Assembly (NCBI RefSeq): GCF_017498545.1
Contig: NZ_CP071793.1
Coordinates: 2,480,001-2,544,000 of the forward strand
DNA from: Sulfidibacter corallicola
Lineage (GTDB): Bacteria; Acidobacteriota; Holophagae; Acanthopleuribacterales; Acanthopleuribacteraceae
Length of the DNA stretch: 64,000 nt
Direction: 5' to 3'
The position numbers and the translations under genes are program-made. The notes under the pieces are model-generated. The model worked only from the letters and a program-made list of their open reading frames with translations, was not told the DNA's origin and did no database searches. Positions within the stretch are counted from its first letter, which is position 1; each line of letters opens with the position of its first letter. Of this stretch, positions 20,201-35,200 are shown piece after piece.

Positions 20201-23200
20201 GATCGGCATGGACGACAACTTCGTCGACTTGGGCGGCCAAAGCCTGACCGCGGTTCGCCTGGCCGCTCGGGTCCGGATCGAGCTGGGCCGCGACCTCCGG
20301 GTTCGCGACATTTTGCTGAGCCCCGATCTGGCGGCCCTCGCCCAGATCCTGGCGCAGAAGGACCGGGCACGGGCGAGACCCGAAGCCCCGGTTGCCCAAG
20401 GCCACCGCTTTCCGCTGACCACCGGTCAAAACCACCTGTGGTTTCACCAGAAGCTGCATCCCGATTCGTGCACCTACCACATGCCGGGAACCCTCGACTT
20501 GCGCGGCCCCTTGGATCTCGCGGCGCTGAGCCAGGCCATCGAGCGTCTCCAGGACCGGCACGAGGCCCTGCGGATTCGCATCGAGGAACGGGAGGGCCGG
20601 GCCTTTCAGCACATCACGGACCGGGTGACACCCGTGACGCTTCACGACCTGACTCGGGCGACCGACCCCGAGGCCGAAGCCCACACGCGGGCCGAGCGCG
20701 CCGCCATGGCACCCTTCGATCTCGAGACCGAGGCGCCCTTCCGCGCCGATCTGTTCCACCTCGCCGAAAATCACCATCTGCTGTTGGTAGTCTTCCACCA
20801 CATCGTCTGCGACGGCCGCTCGATCGAGATCTTCTTCCGCGAACTCTCCCACCTCTACGCGGCGGCCCGTCGCGGCCAGGAGGAGACCCTCGCGCCCGCG
20901 CCCCGTTGGCGCGAGCAACCGATCCACGATCCCCACGGCGAGACGGTCGCCCGCATCGATATCGGCATCGACTACTGGCGCAGGCGGCTCGCCGACCTGT
21001 CCCGCCCGCCCCTGCCCGCCGATCGCCCTGCTTCGCCGAATCCCGATTTTCGTGGCGACCACGTCCATTTCCGATTGGAAGCCACCACCGTCGAGGCCCT
21101 CGGCCTGCTGGCCTACGAAGCGCGCGGCGGCCCCTTCGCCGCCATCGCCACCCTGATGAAGATGCTACTCTTCCGCGCTACTCGACACCGCGAGGTGACC
21201 ATCGGCACGCCCTACATCGGACGCGATCACGCGTTCGCCGCCGACGCGATCGGCTTTTTCGTGACGACGCTCGTCCTGCGAAGTACCGTTCGGGACGACG
21301 TCAGTTTCCGGGAGATGCTGGCCGCCGAAGCCAATGCCATCGCGGAAGCCCTGGAACACCCGCCTCCCCCACTGGAGCGATTGGCCGAGGAACTCGGCGC
21401 CCTTCCCGAACCCGGGCGCACGCCGTTCTTCGATGTGCTGGTCGCCTTCGAGCCCAATCCCCAGCACGACCTGCACCTGCCCGATCTCGATTGCCGGCTG
21501 CAACCCGTCCTGGCCCCGGTCGCAAAGCTGGACCTGAGTTTCGTGGCGACCCCCGATCCCCAGACGGGCGAGTTGGTATTCACCCTGACCTACCGCGTCG
21601 GGCGCTTCGACAGCGACCGAATTGAACGCATGGCGCGCGACGTTCAAAACCTGGCTCGGGCCGCCGTCACCCATCCCGACGCTCCGCTCCGCGAACTGAA
21701 CCTGTCGGCCCCCGAATCGGGAATCTCCTCGGCCGGGAAGGAGCCCGATGCACGAAACGACGAATGCCGCGACAGCCCGGAGCGCAACCCCGCGCCTGCC
21801 CAGGCATTCGCGAACGGTGGCCCCAGTCATGGCGACGGCCGAACCGTGGTCGATCTCTTGGAGGCGACGGCGGTCGCGCATCCCGATGCGGTGGCGGTGA
21901 TCGATGGCGAGGCCCATCTCGACTACCGGAGCTTGGACCGGCTGGCCAACGGACTCGCCCAAGCCCTGGTCGAGCGACTCGGCGTGCTCCCCGAAGACCG
22001 CATCGGCCTGATGTGCGAACGAAACCAAGCGCAGGCCATCGGTTCGCTGGGCATTCTCAAGGCAGGCGCCGCCTACGTGCCGCTCGATCCCGACTACCCC
22101 ACCGAACGGCTCTCGTTCATGGCACGCGATGCCGGCCTGCGCGCGATCGTCGCCGGCGCCAACCTTTTCGACCGAGCGAGCGACCTGGTGGACCGCCCGA
22201 TCATCCGACTCGAATCGATCTCGGCATGCGCGACCCTCCCGGTCATCCCACGCGATCCGAACATGGCCGCCTTCCTGATCTACACGTCCGGCACCACCGG
22301 TCGGCCCAAGGCCGCCATCCAAACCCACCGCGGCTTCGCCAACGTCCTGTTGGCACGCGTGCACCATCTTCGGCTCGACCGCCACAGCGTCTACCCCCAA
22401 TTTTTTTCGATCTCGTTCGATGCCGCCCAGCTCACCCTGTTCTCGCCGCTTCTGGCCGGCGGCGCCAGTCTCTGCGTCCCCGCGGCCGACCGCGAGGATC
22501 CGCATCGCTTCGCCGCACTTCTCCAACGCCACGGCGCCACCCACCTGTTCGTGCCGCCCGCGTACCTCACGCTGCTGAAGGCGCACGACATCCCCAGCCT
22601 CGAGGTATTGGGCAGCGGCGGGGAAGCGCCGAATCCCGCCTTGGTCGCCCATTTCGCGCGGCGTTACAAGTTCCACAACGATTACGGCCCCTGCGAATGC
22701 TCGGTCATGGTGACCACCCACTCCGTGCGACCCAATGAGGACCTCACCCAAGGCGTGCCGCTGGGCCGCCCCCTGAGTGGCACCCGAATCTACTCGCTCG
22801 ACCATCGGCTTCGCGCGGTACCGGTCGGCGTCGAAGGTGAAATCTGTATCGGCGGGGTGCCACCGGGACGGGGTTACCACCAACGTCCCGCACAGACCGC
22901 CGCCTCCTGGCTGCCCGACCCCTTCGCCGACGAGCCGGGGGCCCGCATGTACCGCAGCGGGGACTTCGGACGTTGGGACCGCGAGGGCCTGCTGCACTTC
23001 GTCGGACGTCGCGACGCCCAAGTGAAGATCCGGGGGAACCGGGTCGAGGTGGGCGAGGTGCGGCGCCGGCTGGGCGAGCAGCCAGGGGTCGAAGCCGCGG
23101 TCGTCGTCGCCCGTGCCACTCCCTCGGGAAACAAGGAACTGATCGCCTACTACACCACGCCCGACGGTGCCGAGATCCCGCGTCTCAAGGTCTCACTCGC

Positions 23201-26200
23201 CGCAATCCTGCCGGATTACATGGTACCCGCCTACCTGGTGCCGCTCGCCGCCATGCCGCTGACCGCCAACGGGAAGATCGACACGGCAGCCCTACCCGCT
23301 CCGGTTAGATCCACCCGTGCGGCACATCAGCCCCCGCGAGATCGGTTGGAATCGGTCTTGGCGGAGATCTGGGCGACCGTGTTGCACCACGAACCCATCG
23401 GCCGGGAAAGTGATTTCTTCGAACTCGGCGGCCAGAGTCTCTCGGCCATGCGCGTGGCCGCCCTGGCCCGGGAAAAGCTGGGATGTCATCTCGAAATGCG
23501 CGACATCTTCGAACGCCCCGTGCTGGCGGACCTCGTCGATCGCCTGCGCCGGCGTACACCGATCGAAACCCAGGCGGCGATTCCGGCGATCGCCTCGGCG
23601 GCGGACTACCCGCTGTCTCACGCCCAGCAGCGTCTCTGGGTGTTGGACCGCATGGCAGACGCAGCCATAACCTACAATATGCCAGGCGCTTTTACTCTCG
23701 AAGGCCAGCTCGATGCGGATGCCCTGGAGGCCGGACTGCAAACCCTGTTCGCCCGCCACGAAGCGCTTCGAACGGTGATCGCGGTGCGCGACGGCCAACC
23801 ACGCCAGCGACTGCTCCCACCCGACCGGTTCTCCATGACCCGCCTCGACCTGAGCCACCGCGAGGACGCCGAGGCCCAGGCCATGGCGTTGGCGCGCCGC
23901 GATGCCACGACCGCTTTCGACCTGGCCGCCGGCCCGCTGATGCGCGCCGCCCTGGTGAAACTCGCCGACCAGCGGCACCTGCTCTTCGTGTGCCTCCACC
24001 ACATCGTGTGCGACGGTTGGTCGCTGCGCATCATGACGCGCGAACTGTTTCGCTTCTACCGTGAACCCCGCGACGGTGCACCGCTCGCCATCCACTACAA
24101 GGACTACGCCGCCTGGCAGAACGACCGCCTGGAGAAAGGGTTCCTCGACGAGAGCCGCCGGTTCTGGCTCGCGCGGTTCGACTCCCCGCCCGCGGCCCTG
24201 GACCTCCCCACCGATCAACCCCGCAGCGCCACCCCCCGATTCGATGGCGCACGGGTTCCGCTGAAGTTCGATCCAGCCCTGACCCGACAACTGCGAACAT
24301 ACGCCCGTGACCACCAGGCCAGCTCGTTCATTCTGCTCCAGGCACTGGTCAAGGTACTGCTCTTCCGCCACACCGGTCAAACCGATCTCGTCATCGGCGT
24401 CCCGGTCGCGGGCCGCGATCACGCCGACCTGGACGGCCAGGTGGGCTTTTACGTCAACATGTTGGCCCTGCGGGATCGGCTCGAACCCGGATCCGATTTT
24501 TCGCATCTGCTGATCTCCGCGCGCGACAACGCCGCCGAAGCCTATGCCCACCAGGCCTATCCCTTCGATTTGCTGGTGGCGGAGCTTCCCGGAGAACGCG
24601 ATCCCGGGCGCGCGCCGCTTTTCGACGTGGTCGTATCGTTCGAAGATCCCCGCGAGACGGCCCTGGAACTTCCCGGCCTGCGCGTGCTGCAGCGGGAAAC
24701 GGAGGTGCCGGCCGGCAAGTTCGACCTGACGTTCGCCTTCGAGGATGCCGGCACGCACTTCACGGGGGCCATCGAATACAACTGTCGGCTGTTCGACGCG
24801 GGACGCATTCGGTCGTTTGCCGCCCAATTGACGGCCTTGGCCGAAGCGGTGGTCGCGGGCAACGACGCGAGCCTGGCCCTGCTGCCGGTCCATGCGCCCG
24901 GCGAATTGGCCCGCCTGCGCGCAGCCGCGCAGGGTGAACGTCTGGCGTTGCCTCCCGAGGCCCACGTGGTGCGCTACATCGAACGCCAGGTGACGGCGAC
25001 GCCGAACCGAACCGCGGTCGTGGCCCACGACGGCAATCTCAGCTACGCCGATTTGAAGGCCCGAGCCAACCGCCTGACCCACGCGCTTCAGTCCCGAGGC
25101 GTCGGCCCGGAACGACGCGTGGGTGTCATGGTCGCACGCGGCCGTGACCTGCCCGTCGCGCTCCTGGCCGTGTTGCAGAGCGGGGCCGCCTACGTGCCGT
25201 TGGACCCCACGGCAACGGAGCCCCACCTGCGCAGGCTATGGCGGGAAGCGGACTGCCACGTCCTGTTGCACGAACCCGATCAAACCGAAAAAGCGCGACG
25301 CATCGCCGGGCCGGCCGCCCTGTGCCTGTCCCAGGCGCAGGCATTCCCCGACTACCCTCCCCACGTGGCATGGCACCCCCAACAGGCCGCCTACGTGATC
25401 TTCACGTCCGGTTCCACCGGTCGGCCGAAAGGGGTCGTGGTGGCCCACGCCGCCCTGGTCAACCTGCTGGAAAACTACCGCCACCGCTTCTTCGGCAGCC
25501 TTTCCCAGCACCCGGTGCTGCGCGTGTCCAGCTTCAGCGCCACCATCTTCGATGCCTCGGTCCCCATGATCTTCGCCCCACTCGCCTTCGGCCACGAGGT
25601 GCATATCGCTCGCGAGGAAGAACTTGCCGATGCGCGACTGGCCTCGGCCTTTCTGAAACGCAATCGCGTGCATATGGTCGACGGCACGCCCGGTATGCTG
25701 GCCGCGATCCTCGAATACGGCGGATGGAATCCCGAACTGGCGCTCGTGATCAGTGGCGGCGAGGCGCTGCCGGCCTCATTGGCGCGCCGCTTCGCCGAAG
25801 GTCCTCGATTGGCCAATGCCTACGGACCTACCGAGTCCTGTGTGGACGCGGTCGGGTGCCGGATCGCCCCGTCGGACGCGAACCGGGACGGACCCTTGCC
25901 GATCGGCGAACCCTACGCCAATCTGGAAGCGTTCCTGATGGACCGATTCGGCCGATTGGTACCCGAAGGCGCGGCCGGTGAACTCTGGCTCGGCGGTGCC
26001 GGCCTGGCTCGCGGCTACCTGAACCAACCCGCCGCCACGGCCGAATCGTTCGTGCCGCACCCCTTCCGAGCCGGTGCCCGCCTCTACCGGACCGGTGATC
26101 TGGCCTGCTGTCGGACGGATGGACGCCTGGTCTTTCTCGGCCGACGCGATGCCCAGGTCAAGCTGCGCGGGTTCCGCATCGAGTTGGGCGAGGTCGAAGA

Positions 26201-29200
26201 AGCGTTGCGCCGGCTGCCGGGCGTCGCCGTGGCCGCGGCCAAGCTTCACGAGGACGGCGCCGGCGACTGCTGTTTGGCGGCCTACCTGGTGCCGACCGGC
26301 GATGGCGCGGATCTGGACCTGGACCATCCGGCCGAAGTGCAGGTGTTGCGCGACCTCCTTGCGGCGCGTCTCCCGCGATACATGCTTCCCTCGGTGTTCG
26401 TCTCCTTGCCGGCATTGCCGTTGACCGCCACCGGCAAGCTGAACCGCGAGGCCCTCCCCACGCCCGAGCGCACCGCGATCGACATCGTGCCGCCCCGCAA
26501 CGACTTGGAGCGAAGCCTGGTTGCGATTTGGCGGGACGTCCTGGAATGCGAAGTCATCGGCATCCACGACGACTTCTTCCGCTTGGGTGGCCACAGCCTG
26601 AAAGCCATCCGCCTCTCGGCTCGGGTCCACGCCGACCTGGGCCTGGAACTGGGCCTGAACGAGATCCTCGGGACCCCGACCATCGCCCAGCAGGCCCGGT
26701 TGCTTCAAACGCGCAACGTCGCGGCCGTCGCGGAAGTGGCCCGGCTTCCACAGGCCGAACACTACCCGGTCTCGCATGCCCAACGCCGCATGTGGATTCT
26801 CGATCGTCTGGACCCCGTGGCCTACAACATGCCGGGCGCCTTTTCGCTCGAGGGCCCGCTCGACAGGTCCGCACTGGAACGAGCCTTCGTAACCGTGATC
26901 GCGCGCCACGAGAGCTTGCGCACCACCTTTTGCGAAGTCGACGGCGAACCGCGCCAACGCATTCAGCCGACCTTGAAGATGCCCCTCCCGTTGATCGATT
27001 TGTCCCAAGATGCGGACCCACGCGCCCGTGCCGCCGACATCACGCGACAGGAGGCCCATCGCCCCTTCGATTTGACGACCGGCCCGCTGATCCGCCTGTC
27101 CCTGCTGCGTTTGGCGCCGCAACATCACCTGTTGCTCGCCAACATGCACCACATCGTGTGCGACGAGTGGAGCATGGGCGTCCTGGTTCGCGAACTGGGT
27201 GCGGCCTATCGCGCCCACAAGGAGGGGTCCGAACCGAGGTTACCGACGCTGACCCGTCAGTACCGCGACTTCACCGCCCACGCGCTGTCATCGCTGGATA
27301 CATCGGCCCAGAACAAGCATCGCGACTATTGGCTGAAGCGACTCGCCGGCGACTTGCCCGTTCTCGAACTGCCCGCCGATCGCCCACGGCCGCCACGCCA
27401 AGCCTTCGTCGGCAGCCACCACCGCCTGTTGTGGGAACCGGAGCTTGCCGACGCCTTGGCGACCTTGGCCAGGAGACGAGGCAACACCCTGTACATGGTG
27501 TTGGCCGCCCTCGCCGCGATCATGCTGAAACGCCACACGGGGCAGGACCACGTTCTCGTCGGGATGCCGGTTTCCGGACGTGACCGGTTGGATCTGGAGA
27601 ACCAGGTGGGCCTGTACCTGAACACACTGGTGCTGCGCAGCCACGTCCAGGGAGAAACCCGACTCGAAGCGTTGCTGGACCAGGTGGCACGCGACATCGA
27701 GGCGGCCTTTTCCCATCGCGACTACCCCTTCGATCGGTTGGTCGACGAGCTGGGTGCGGCCCGCGACCTGAGCCGATCGCCGGTGTTTCAGGCCATGATC
27801 GTGATGCAAGAACGCGAAGCCGAGCGATTCGGGTTCGAAGGGCTGAGGACGACTCCGTTCCCCCTGGCGTTCGACATTGCCAAATGCGACCTGACCTTCT
27901 TTTTCCAACAGTGCGAGGATGGCCTACTGGTGACGCTGGAGTACGCCGAACACCTGGGTCACGCGAGGATGCGGCGCTTTGCCGAACAGTTCCGCCACTT
28001 GGCCCAGGCGGCACCCCGCGCCCTCGACCTTCCCGTGGATCGCCTGCCGCTCCTGCCCCCGCCCCAACGGCGCGCGCTCTTGGCGGCCTGCGATCGGCGC
28101 CGGGAACGGGAGGACCCGTGCGACGTTCTCGGCGTGTTCGCCGATCAGGTGTCGCGCAATGCATCGGAAACCGCGGTGGTGTTCGGGGATCGGCAGCTTT
28201 CCTATGGCCGCCTGGACGCGCTGAGCCGAGACCTGGCGGCCCTGCTGCGTCAACACGGTATCGGTCCCGAGGACGTGGTCGGCGTCGCCTTGCCTCGCGG
28301 CGAATGGGTACCCGTCGCACTTTTGGCGATATTGCGCGCCGGTGGGGTCTACCTGCCGCTGGATCCCACCTACCCGCGTGAACGACTTGCCCACACGGTG
28401 CGGCACTCGCGCTGCAAGCTGCTGCTGGCACTGGAACGGCCGGCCAGGTCTCCCGTCGACCTGGCCGTACTCTCGCCCATCGATCCACCGCCATCGGACG
28501 ACGCCGCGACCCCGGCCCTCGCTCCCGACCGGTTGGCCTACCTGATCTACACTTCCGGCTCCACCGGCGTGCCCAAGGGTGTGGCCTGCACCCATCGCTG
28601 TTTGAACCATCTGGTGGCTTGGCAGCGACGGGAACTTGGTTCTGGATTGCGGGTCGCGGCCTACGCGCCGCTCGGCTTCGACGTGTCCATCCAGGAAATG
28701 CTCTTCACGCTTTGCGGTGGCGGCTGCCTGTACGTGGTCTCGGAAGACCGGCGACGCGATCTGGCCGGGCTGACTTCCCTTCTGCTGAAACATCACATCC
28801 AGATGATCACCATGCCCTTCAGCGCGCTCGACCTGCTTTTCGGCGACGAAGATTTGGATGTGACCTTCCCCGCTCTGCGCTTCCTCTGCACATCCGGCGA
28901 GGCCCTGCGCCGAACCGCCGGCCTCACCGGCTTCCTGAGCCGCCATCCCGAAGTGGTGCTGCACAATCAATACGGCCCATCCGAAACCCATGTGGTCACC
29001 GCGTGCGACATCACGGTCGAGGATCCCGAAGCGGCTCCGATCGGCCGACCGATCGACGGCAGCGCGGCCTACCTGTTGGATGCGCATTTGCAGCCGGTGC
29101 CGGCGGGCGTGGTAGGCGAAATCTATCTGGCCGGCGCCAATCTGGCGCGCGGCTACCACGGCGATCCCGGCCAGACGGCCGCGCGGTTCCTGCCCGACCC

Positions 29201-32200
29201 CTTCGGCGGCCCGGGCGACCGCATCTACCGCAGTGGCGATTTGGGCCGTCTGGAAGAGGACGGTCGGATCTCCTTCCTCGGACGCAACGATCGGCAGGTC
29301 AAGATCCGCGGTTACCGCGTGGAGCCGGACGAGGTGAGCCAAATCCTGCGCAGCCTGCCCGGCGTGCGCGAGGCGGCCACGGTGGGCCTTCGCATCGGCG
29401 ACACCACGGAACTGGCGTCGTACGTGGTGGGACCGCAACCGAAGGCCGCGGAAGCGATCCGCCAGGCCCTGAGCGACCGCCTGCCGGCATTCATGATGCC
29501 CGCTTTTCTCGAGTTCCTTCCCAGCCTGCCCCGCCTACCCAGTGGCAAACTGGATCCGGGCGCACTGCCCCGCCCGGTTCGATCCCCCTCCAGGCCACGT
29601 TCCGAGCGCCCCGGCAGACTGCCGCGCGACCCGCTGGAACGCCAACTGGCCGCGCACTGGTCCCGCATCCTGGGCCGCGACGAGATGTCCATCGATGACG
29701 ACTTTTTCGCACTCGGCGGGCACAGCCTCAAGGCGATGCAACTGGTGGCGGCCCTGCGCAAGGACCTCCGGCAGGAGGTCGCCCTGGTGGACCTGTTCGA
29801 GGCCCCGACCGTGGCGGCCTTCGCCCAGCGGCTGCGCCAGGGCCGACCGGCACGTTACCTGCCCTACACGGCCGTTCCCGATCGGGAACACTACCCGCTC
29901 TCGCCGGCGCAACGCCGCATTTGGTTGCTGGCCCGCTTGGATCCCGGCTGCACGGCCTATCACGTGCCCGTCCTGTTGCGGTTGAAAGGCTACCTGGACG
30001 AAGGCGCCTTGGCGGCGGCCCTGACCGAGGTCGTGGCGCGTCATCACATCCTGCGTACCCGATTCCTCGCCGACGGCGACGAACCCGTTCAACGCATCGA
30101 TCCGCCCACGCCGCCGCCGATCCGAAAACACGACCTGCGCCACGCACCGGCACAGGCGCTGTCCCTGCAAGCCCAGCACGCCGAAGAACCGTTCGATTTG
30201 GCGCGCGCGCATCCCTTCCGCATCGACCTCGTCCGCGAGGATGCGAATCGCTGGTCGCTCCTGCTCTGCTTCCACCACATCGCCACCGACGGATGGTCGA
30301 TGACACCCCTGCTCGAAGAGTTGACTGCCTGTTACAGCGCCCACCGTGCCGGTCGTCGACCGGATTTGCCACCGTTGCCCGTGCAGTATCGCGATTACGC
30401 GGTTCGTCAGGATCAGCTCCTCCGAAGTGGGGAATTGGAAGCCCAAGTGCGCTATTGGCGAGCCCAACTCGCCGATGCCGATCCACCGAGGCTCCCCTGC
30501 GATCATGCCCGACCCGAGGTGTTCAGCTACCGCGGCGCCAGCCACCTCTTCGATCTGGACGAAGCCGATTCGGCCGCCGTCCAGCGTTTGGCCCAAGCCG
30601 AGGGCGTGACGCCCTACGTGGTGCTCCTGGGCGCCTTTCATTTGTCGCTGGCGCGCTATTGCGGTGGGCGAGCGCCCCATATCGGAACCCCCGTCGCCAA
30701 CCGCGATCGCGAAGAGCTCGCCGGCTTGATCGGCTTTTTCGTCAACACCCTGGTGATACGCGCCGAGTTCGATCCCGCCGAACCGGTACGCCTCTTCCTG
30801 CACCGGCTGCGGTGCGTCGTTCTGGAGGCCTTCGACCATCGCGACGTGCCGTTCGAGGCGCTGGTCGAGATGCTTCAGCCAGAGCGCGATCGCAGCCGTC
30901 AACCCCTGTTCGACGTGATGTTCGCCTTCCAGGGACCCGTTGTTTCCGAAGGGCGATGGCCGGACCTGGCGTGGGAATCCGCGTCGCTGCCCCACGAAAC
31001 GGCGAAGTTCGACCTCACCCTGACCCTGGTCGAAACGGACGGGCGCCTTCACGGCTGCCTGGAATACTGCAGCGACCTGTTTACCGCCGAAACCATGGCA
31101 CGCCTGGCGCACCACTACGTGACGATGTTGCGGGCCATGACGGCCGACCCGCTGATCACACCGGCGCGGATGCCGATGATCACCGAGGACGAGCGACAGC
31201 GGCTGGTCGCCCTCGCCGGAACACCGGAGCCCCTGCCGTCGCCTTGTGCCGGCATCCACCAGATGTTCGAACGCCAGGCCGCGCGCCATCCCGACCGGAT
31301 CGCGCTGTCCCTGGACGGTGCGCGGATGACGTACGGCCAGTTGGAGGCCCGCGCCAACCGGCTCGCCCATCACCTGCGGCGCCTCCGAGTGGGCCCCGAA
31401 ACCCTGGTGGCCCTGATGTTGGAGCCATCGTTCGAAACACTTGTCGGGATCTTGGCGGTGCTCAAGGCCGGCGGCGCCTATCTTCCGCTGGATCCACGGC
31501 AACCGCGTCCCCGGTTGCAGGCCATGATGGGCGACGCGCGGCCGGTCCTGCTCCTACACCACGGGCTCGAACGCAGCGACCTCCCAGAAGGCGACTGGCC
31601 GACGCTGGACTTGGCTGACGAGATCATTTGGGCTCCTTTGCCGGATTCGCCACCGAGCCCGGCGCTTTCTCCCGATCACCTGGCCTATGTCATCTACACC
31701 TCCGGTTCCAGCGGGGCGCCCAAAGGCGTCATGGTCGCGCATCGTCAGGTACTGCAGCTCTTCGCCGCGGCCGAACGTCGCTTCGACTTCGACGAACGCG
31801 ATGTGTGGACGCTGTTCCACGCCTACAGCTTCGACTTCTCGGTGTGGGAAATCTGGGGCGCCCTGGCCTACGGCGGTCGCCTGGTGATCGTGCCCTATTG
31901 GCTGGGTCGCACGCCGGCCCGATTCCTGGAATTGCTGCGCACGGAGCGTGTGACGGTGCTCAGTCAAACGCCCTCGGCCTTCGGTCAGTTGCTGGCCGCC
32001 GAAGCACGGGCGCCCTTGCCGGATGCGGACGTGCCGCGCTACGTGGTGTTCGGTGGCGAGGCGCTGGAGGTCTCCACGGTTCACGCCTGGATGGCCCGTC
32101 ATCCCGAGGGCCGGACCCGCTTCGTCAACATGTACGGCATCACGGAAACCTGTGTCCACGTGACGTTTCGCGAACTCGATGCCGGAAGCGAGCGGGGCGA

Positions 32201-35200
32201 CGTGGGTCGAGCCCTGCCGCATCTGGCGGCCTACGTGTGCGATGCGGCGTTGCGCCTGCAGCCGCCGGGTCTGCCAGGAGAGCTGATGATCGCCGGTGAA
32301 GGCGTGGCGCGCGGCTACCTGAACCGGCCAGGACTGACGGCCGAGCGTTTCCAGCCCAATCCCTTCGCGACGCGGCCGGGCCAACGGCTCTACCGCTCGG
32401 GTGACCTGGCCGTGCTTCGACCGAACGGCGCCCTGATCCACCGCGGCCGCGCCGATCAGCAGGTCAAGATCCGCGGGTACCGCATCGAACCCGGTGAGAT
32501 CCGCGCCGCCTTGGCCGCACATCCTTTGCTGGCCGACGCGGCGGTCGTGGCCCGTGGTAGCGGGGCCGGTCCGATCCTGGTCGCCTATGTCCAGGCCCAC
32601 GATGCCTCGGCCGAACTGGTTCCCGATCCCCGCGAGTGGCTGACCTCGCGGTTGCCCACCTACATGGTGCCGAGTCATTTCGTGCGCCTGAAGCAACTGC
32701 CGTTGACGCCCAACGGCAAACTCGACCGGCGGCGCCTACCAGAGCCCGAGACTCGGGCCGAGGCTCCCTTCGCCCCGCCGCGCAACGAGACGGAACGGCG
32801 GGTGGCTCGCATGTGGGAAGCCGTGCTCGACACCAGGCCGGTGGGCATCCACGACGACTTTTTCGAACGGGGCGGTCACAGCCTGGCGGCCGCCCGCGTC
32901 ACCAACCGGATCCACGCCGAGCTGGGCGTGGAGATCGCCCTGCGCGACTTCTTCGCCACGCCGACGGTGGCGTTCCTGACCGATCGCATCGCGAGCCTGT
33001 GCCGCTCGACGCCGGAGACGAACGAGATGCTTGGCGTGCCGCTCCCGTCCCCGGTGGCGGAAACGCACGTGGAGGTGCCGGTTTCGCACGCGCAGCGCCG
33101 CATGTGGTTCCTCTCGCAAATCGAAGGACAGTCGATTGCCTACAACATGCCGCATGCGTTGGCGATCGACGGCGCCCTGAACGAAGCCGCGATGGTCTCG
33201 GCCCTCGAGGCGCTGGTCGCCCGTCACCAGGGTTTGCGTTGCGTACTGCGTTACGAGGAAGGCCGGCTCCACCAACGAGTGCTTCCGGAATCTCGGTTCA
33301 CCCTATCGAAGCCCGAGTTGGCACCATGCGAAGAGACCGGCGATTGGTTCGACGAAGTGCGCGCCTGGTGTGAACGCGATGCCCATCGGCCGTTCTCCCT
33401 GGCGAGCGAACCCCCCTTTCGGGCCGCGCTCTTCAGCGAATCGGAACGTCACCACGTCCTGTACCTCAATCTTCACCACGCCGCCGGTGACGGCTGGAGC
33501 ATCGGCCTGATCGTGCGGGAACTGGCGGCCTTCTACCGCTTCCATGACGCCGGCATTCGCCACGGACTGGACGACACGCCCATGCAGATCACCACCTTTT
33601 CGGTGTGGCAGGCCGCCTTGCTGGAGAGCGCGCGGATTCAGGCCCAGCGATCGTTCTGGTTGGCGCGCCTGACACCGCCGCCGTCGCGACTGGAGTTGCC
33701 GCTGGATCACCCGCGTCCAGCCGTACGCAGCTATCGCGGCGACCGCCGCCAAACCGTCTTTCCGCCCGAGACGGCCACCCGTCTCGAACGCTTGGCTCAC
33801 GGGCACGGCGCGAGCCTCTTCATCCTCCTGCTGGCCGCGATCAAGGCCCTGCTCTACCGTTACAGCGGACAATCCGACTTCGTGATCGGCACTCCGGTGG
33901 CGGCACGACCCCATCCCCGGCTCGAAGGCCTGGTCGGCTGCCTGGTGAATACCCTGCCGCTCCGCGACGCCTTTCACGGGCAGATGTCCTTCGCGGCGCT
34001 GCTGCAACAGACGGCCGCGGCCACGCTGGACATGCTCGACCACCAGCTCTATCCGTTCGAGCGCCTGGTGGACGATCTGGCCCTGGTTCGCGACACCAGT
34101 CGCCCCGTGCTGTTCGACGTGATGCTGGTGATGCAGAATGCCGAGTTGGACCTACCGGACCTGGGCGGCCCCACCGTCACCGGCTTCCCCTTCGCGTTCC
34201 GCACGGCGAAGTTCGATATGTTGTTCAATTTCTGGCAGGCGGACGAAGGGCTTCACCTGGAGCTGGAGTTCAATGGGGATCTGTTCGAGGCGCATCGCAT
34301 CGAACGGATGTTCGGACATCTGGAGACCCTGTTGGACGCCGTCATCCACCAACCGGACCAGAAACTGGACCTGCTGCCGATCATGCCGGCGGTGGAGCGG
34401 TCCCGATTGCTGCGTCTTGGTCGCCAAGATCCGCCCGTGGATCCGCGGCCCACGTTGTTGCAGGCTTTCGCGCGACGGGTGGCGGCGCATCCCGAGCGGA
34501 CGGCTCTCGATGTCGGCGGGATGCGGTGGACCTACGCCCAAGTGGATGGTTGGAGCGCCGCGTTAGCCGCGGCATTGAGGGCGGAGGGTGTCGGGGTCGG
34601 CGATCGCGTGATCACCTGCCTGCCCCGCGAGGCGCCGGTCGCGGTGTGCCTGCTGGCCGTCCTGCGCCTGGGGGCGACCCATGCCTACCTGGATCCGCAC
34701 GATCCGGCCCTTCGCAAACGGCAATTCCTGGCCGAAACACAACCGAGCGCGGTGTTGGCGCGGCCTGCCGATCGCGACGTCTTCGGGGACCTGCCGTGTC
34801 TCGCGGTTTCGGACGAGCCGCCACCGGATCCGGTGTCCTTCCTGGACGTGGTTCCGGCACCGCACCTGCCGGCCTATCTGATCTACACTTCCGGCAGCAC
34901 CGGCAAGCCGAAAGCGGTGGTGGGCACTCACGCCTGCCTGGAGAACCTGATGGCTTGGCAATTGTCGGTCATGGGGCCGAACCTGCGCGGCCTGGGTTTC
35001 GCGGCACTGGGCTTCGACGTGGCGGTTCAGGAAATGCTGTTCACGCTGTATTCGGGCGGCACCCTCTACGCGCTGTCGACCCTGGAGCGCCTGGACATGG
35101 CCGGCATCGCCGACTGTATCGAACGCCATCAAATCCAGTTGATGACCATGCCCTACACGCCGCTGTCGCTGTTTTTCCGCGAGAACCGGAACGTTCCGGA

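Noticed and set aside
17277..21068. 1263-aa open frame on the minus strand across the NRPS gene
   Set aside because: It is an antisense shadow of the GC-rich NRPS coding strand; the plus-strand frame has clear C, A and PCP motifs while this frame shows low-complexity Gly/Val/Arg text with no domain.
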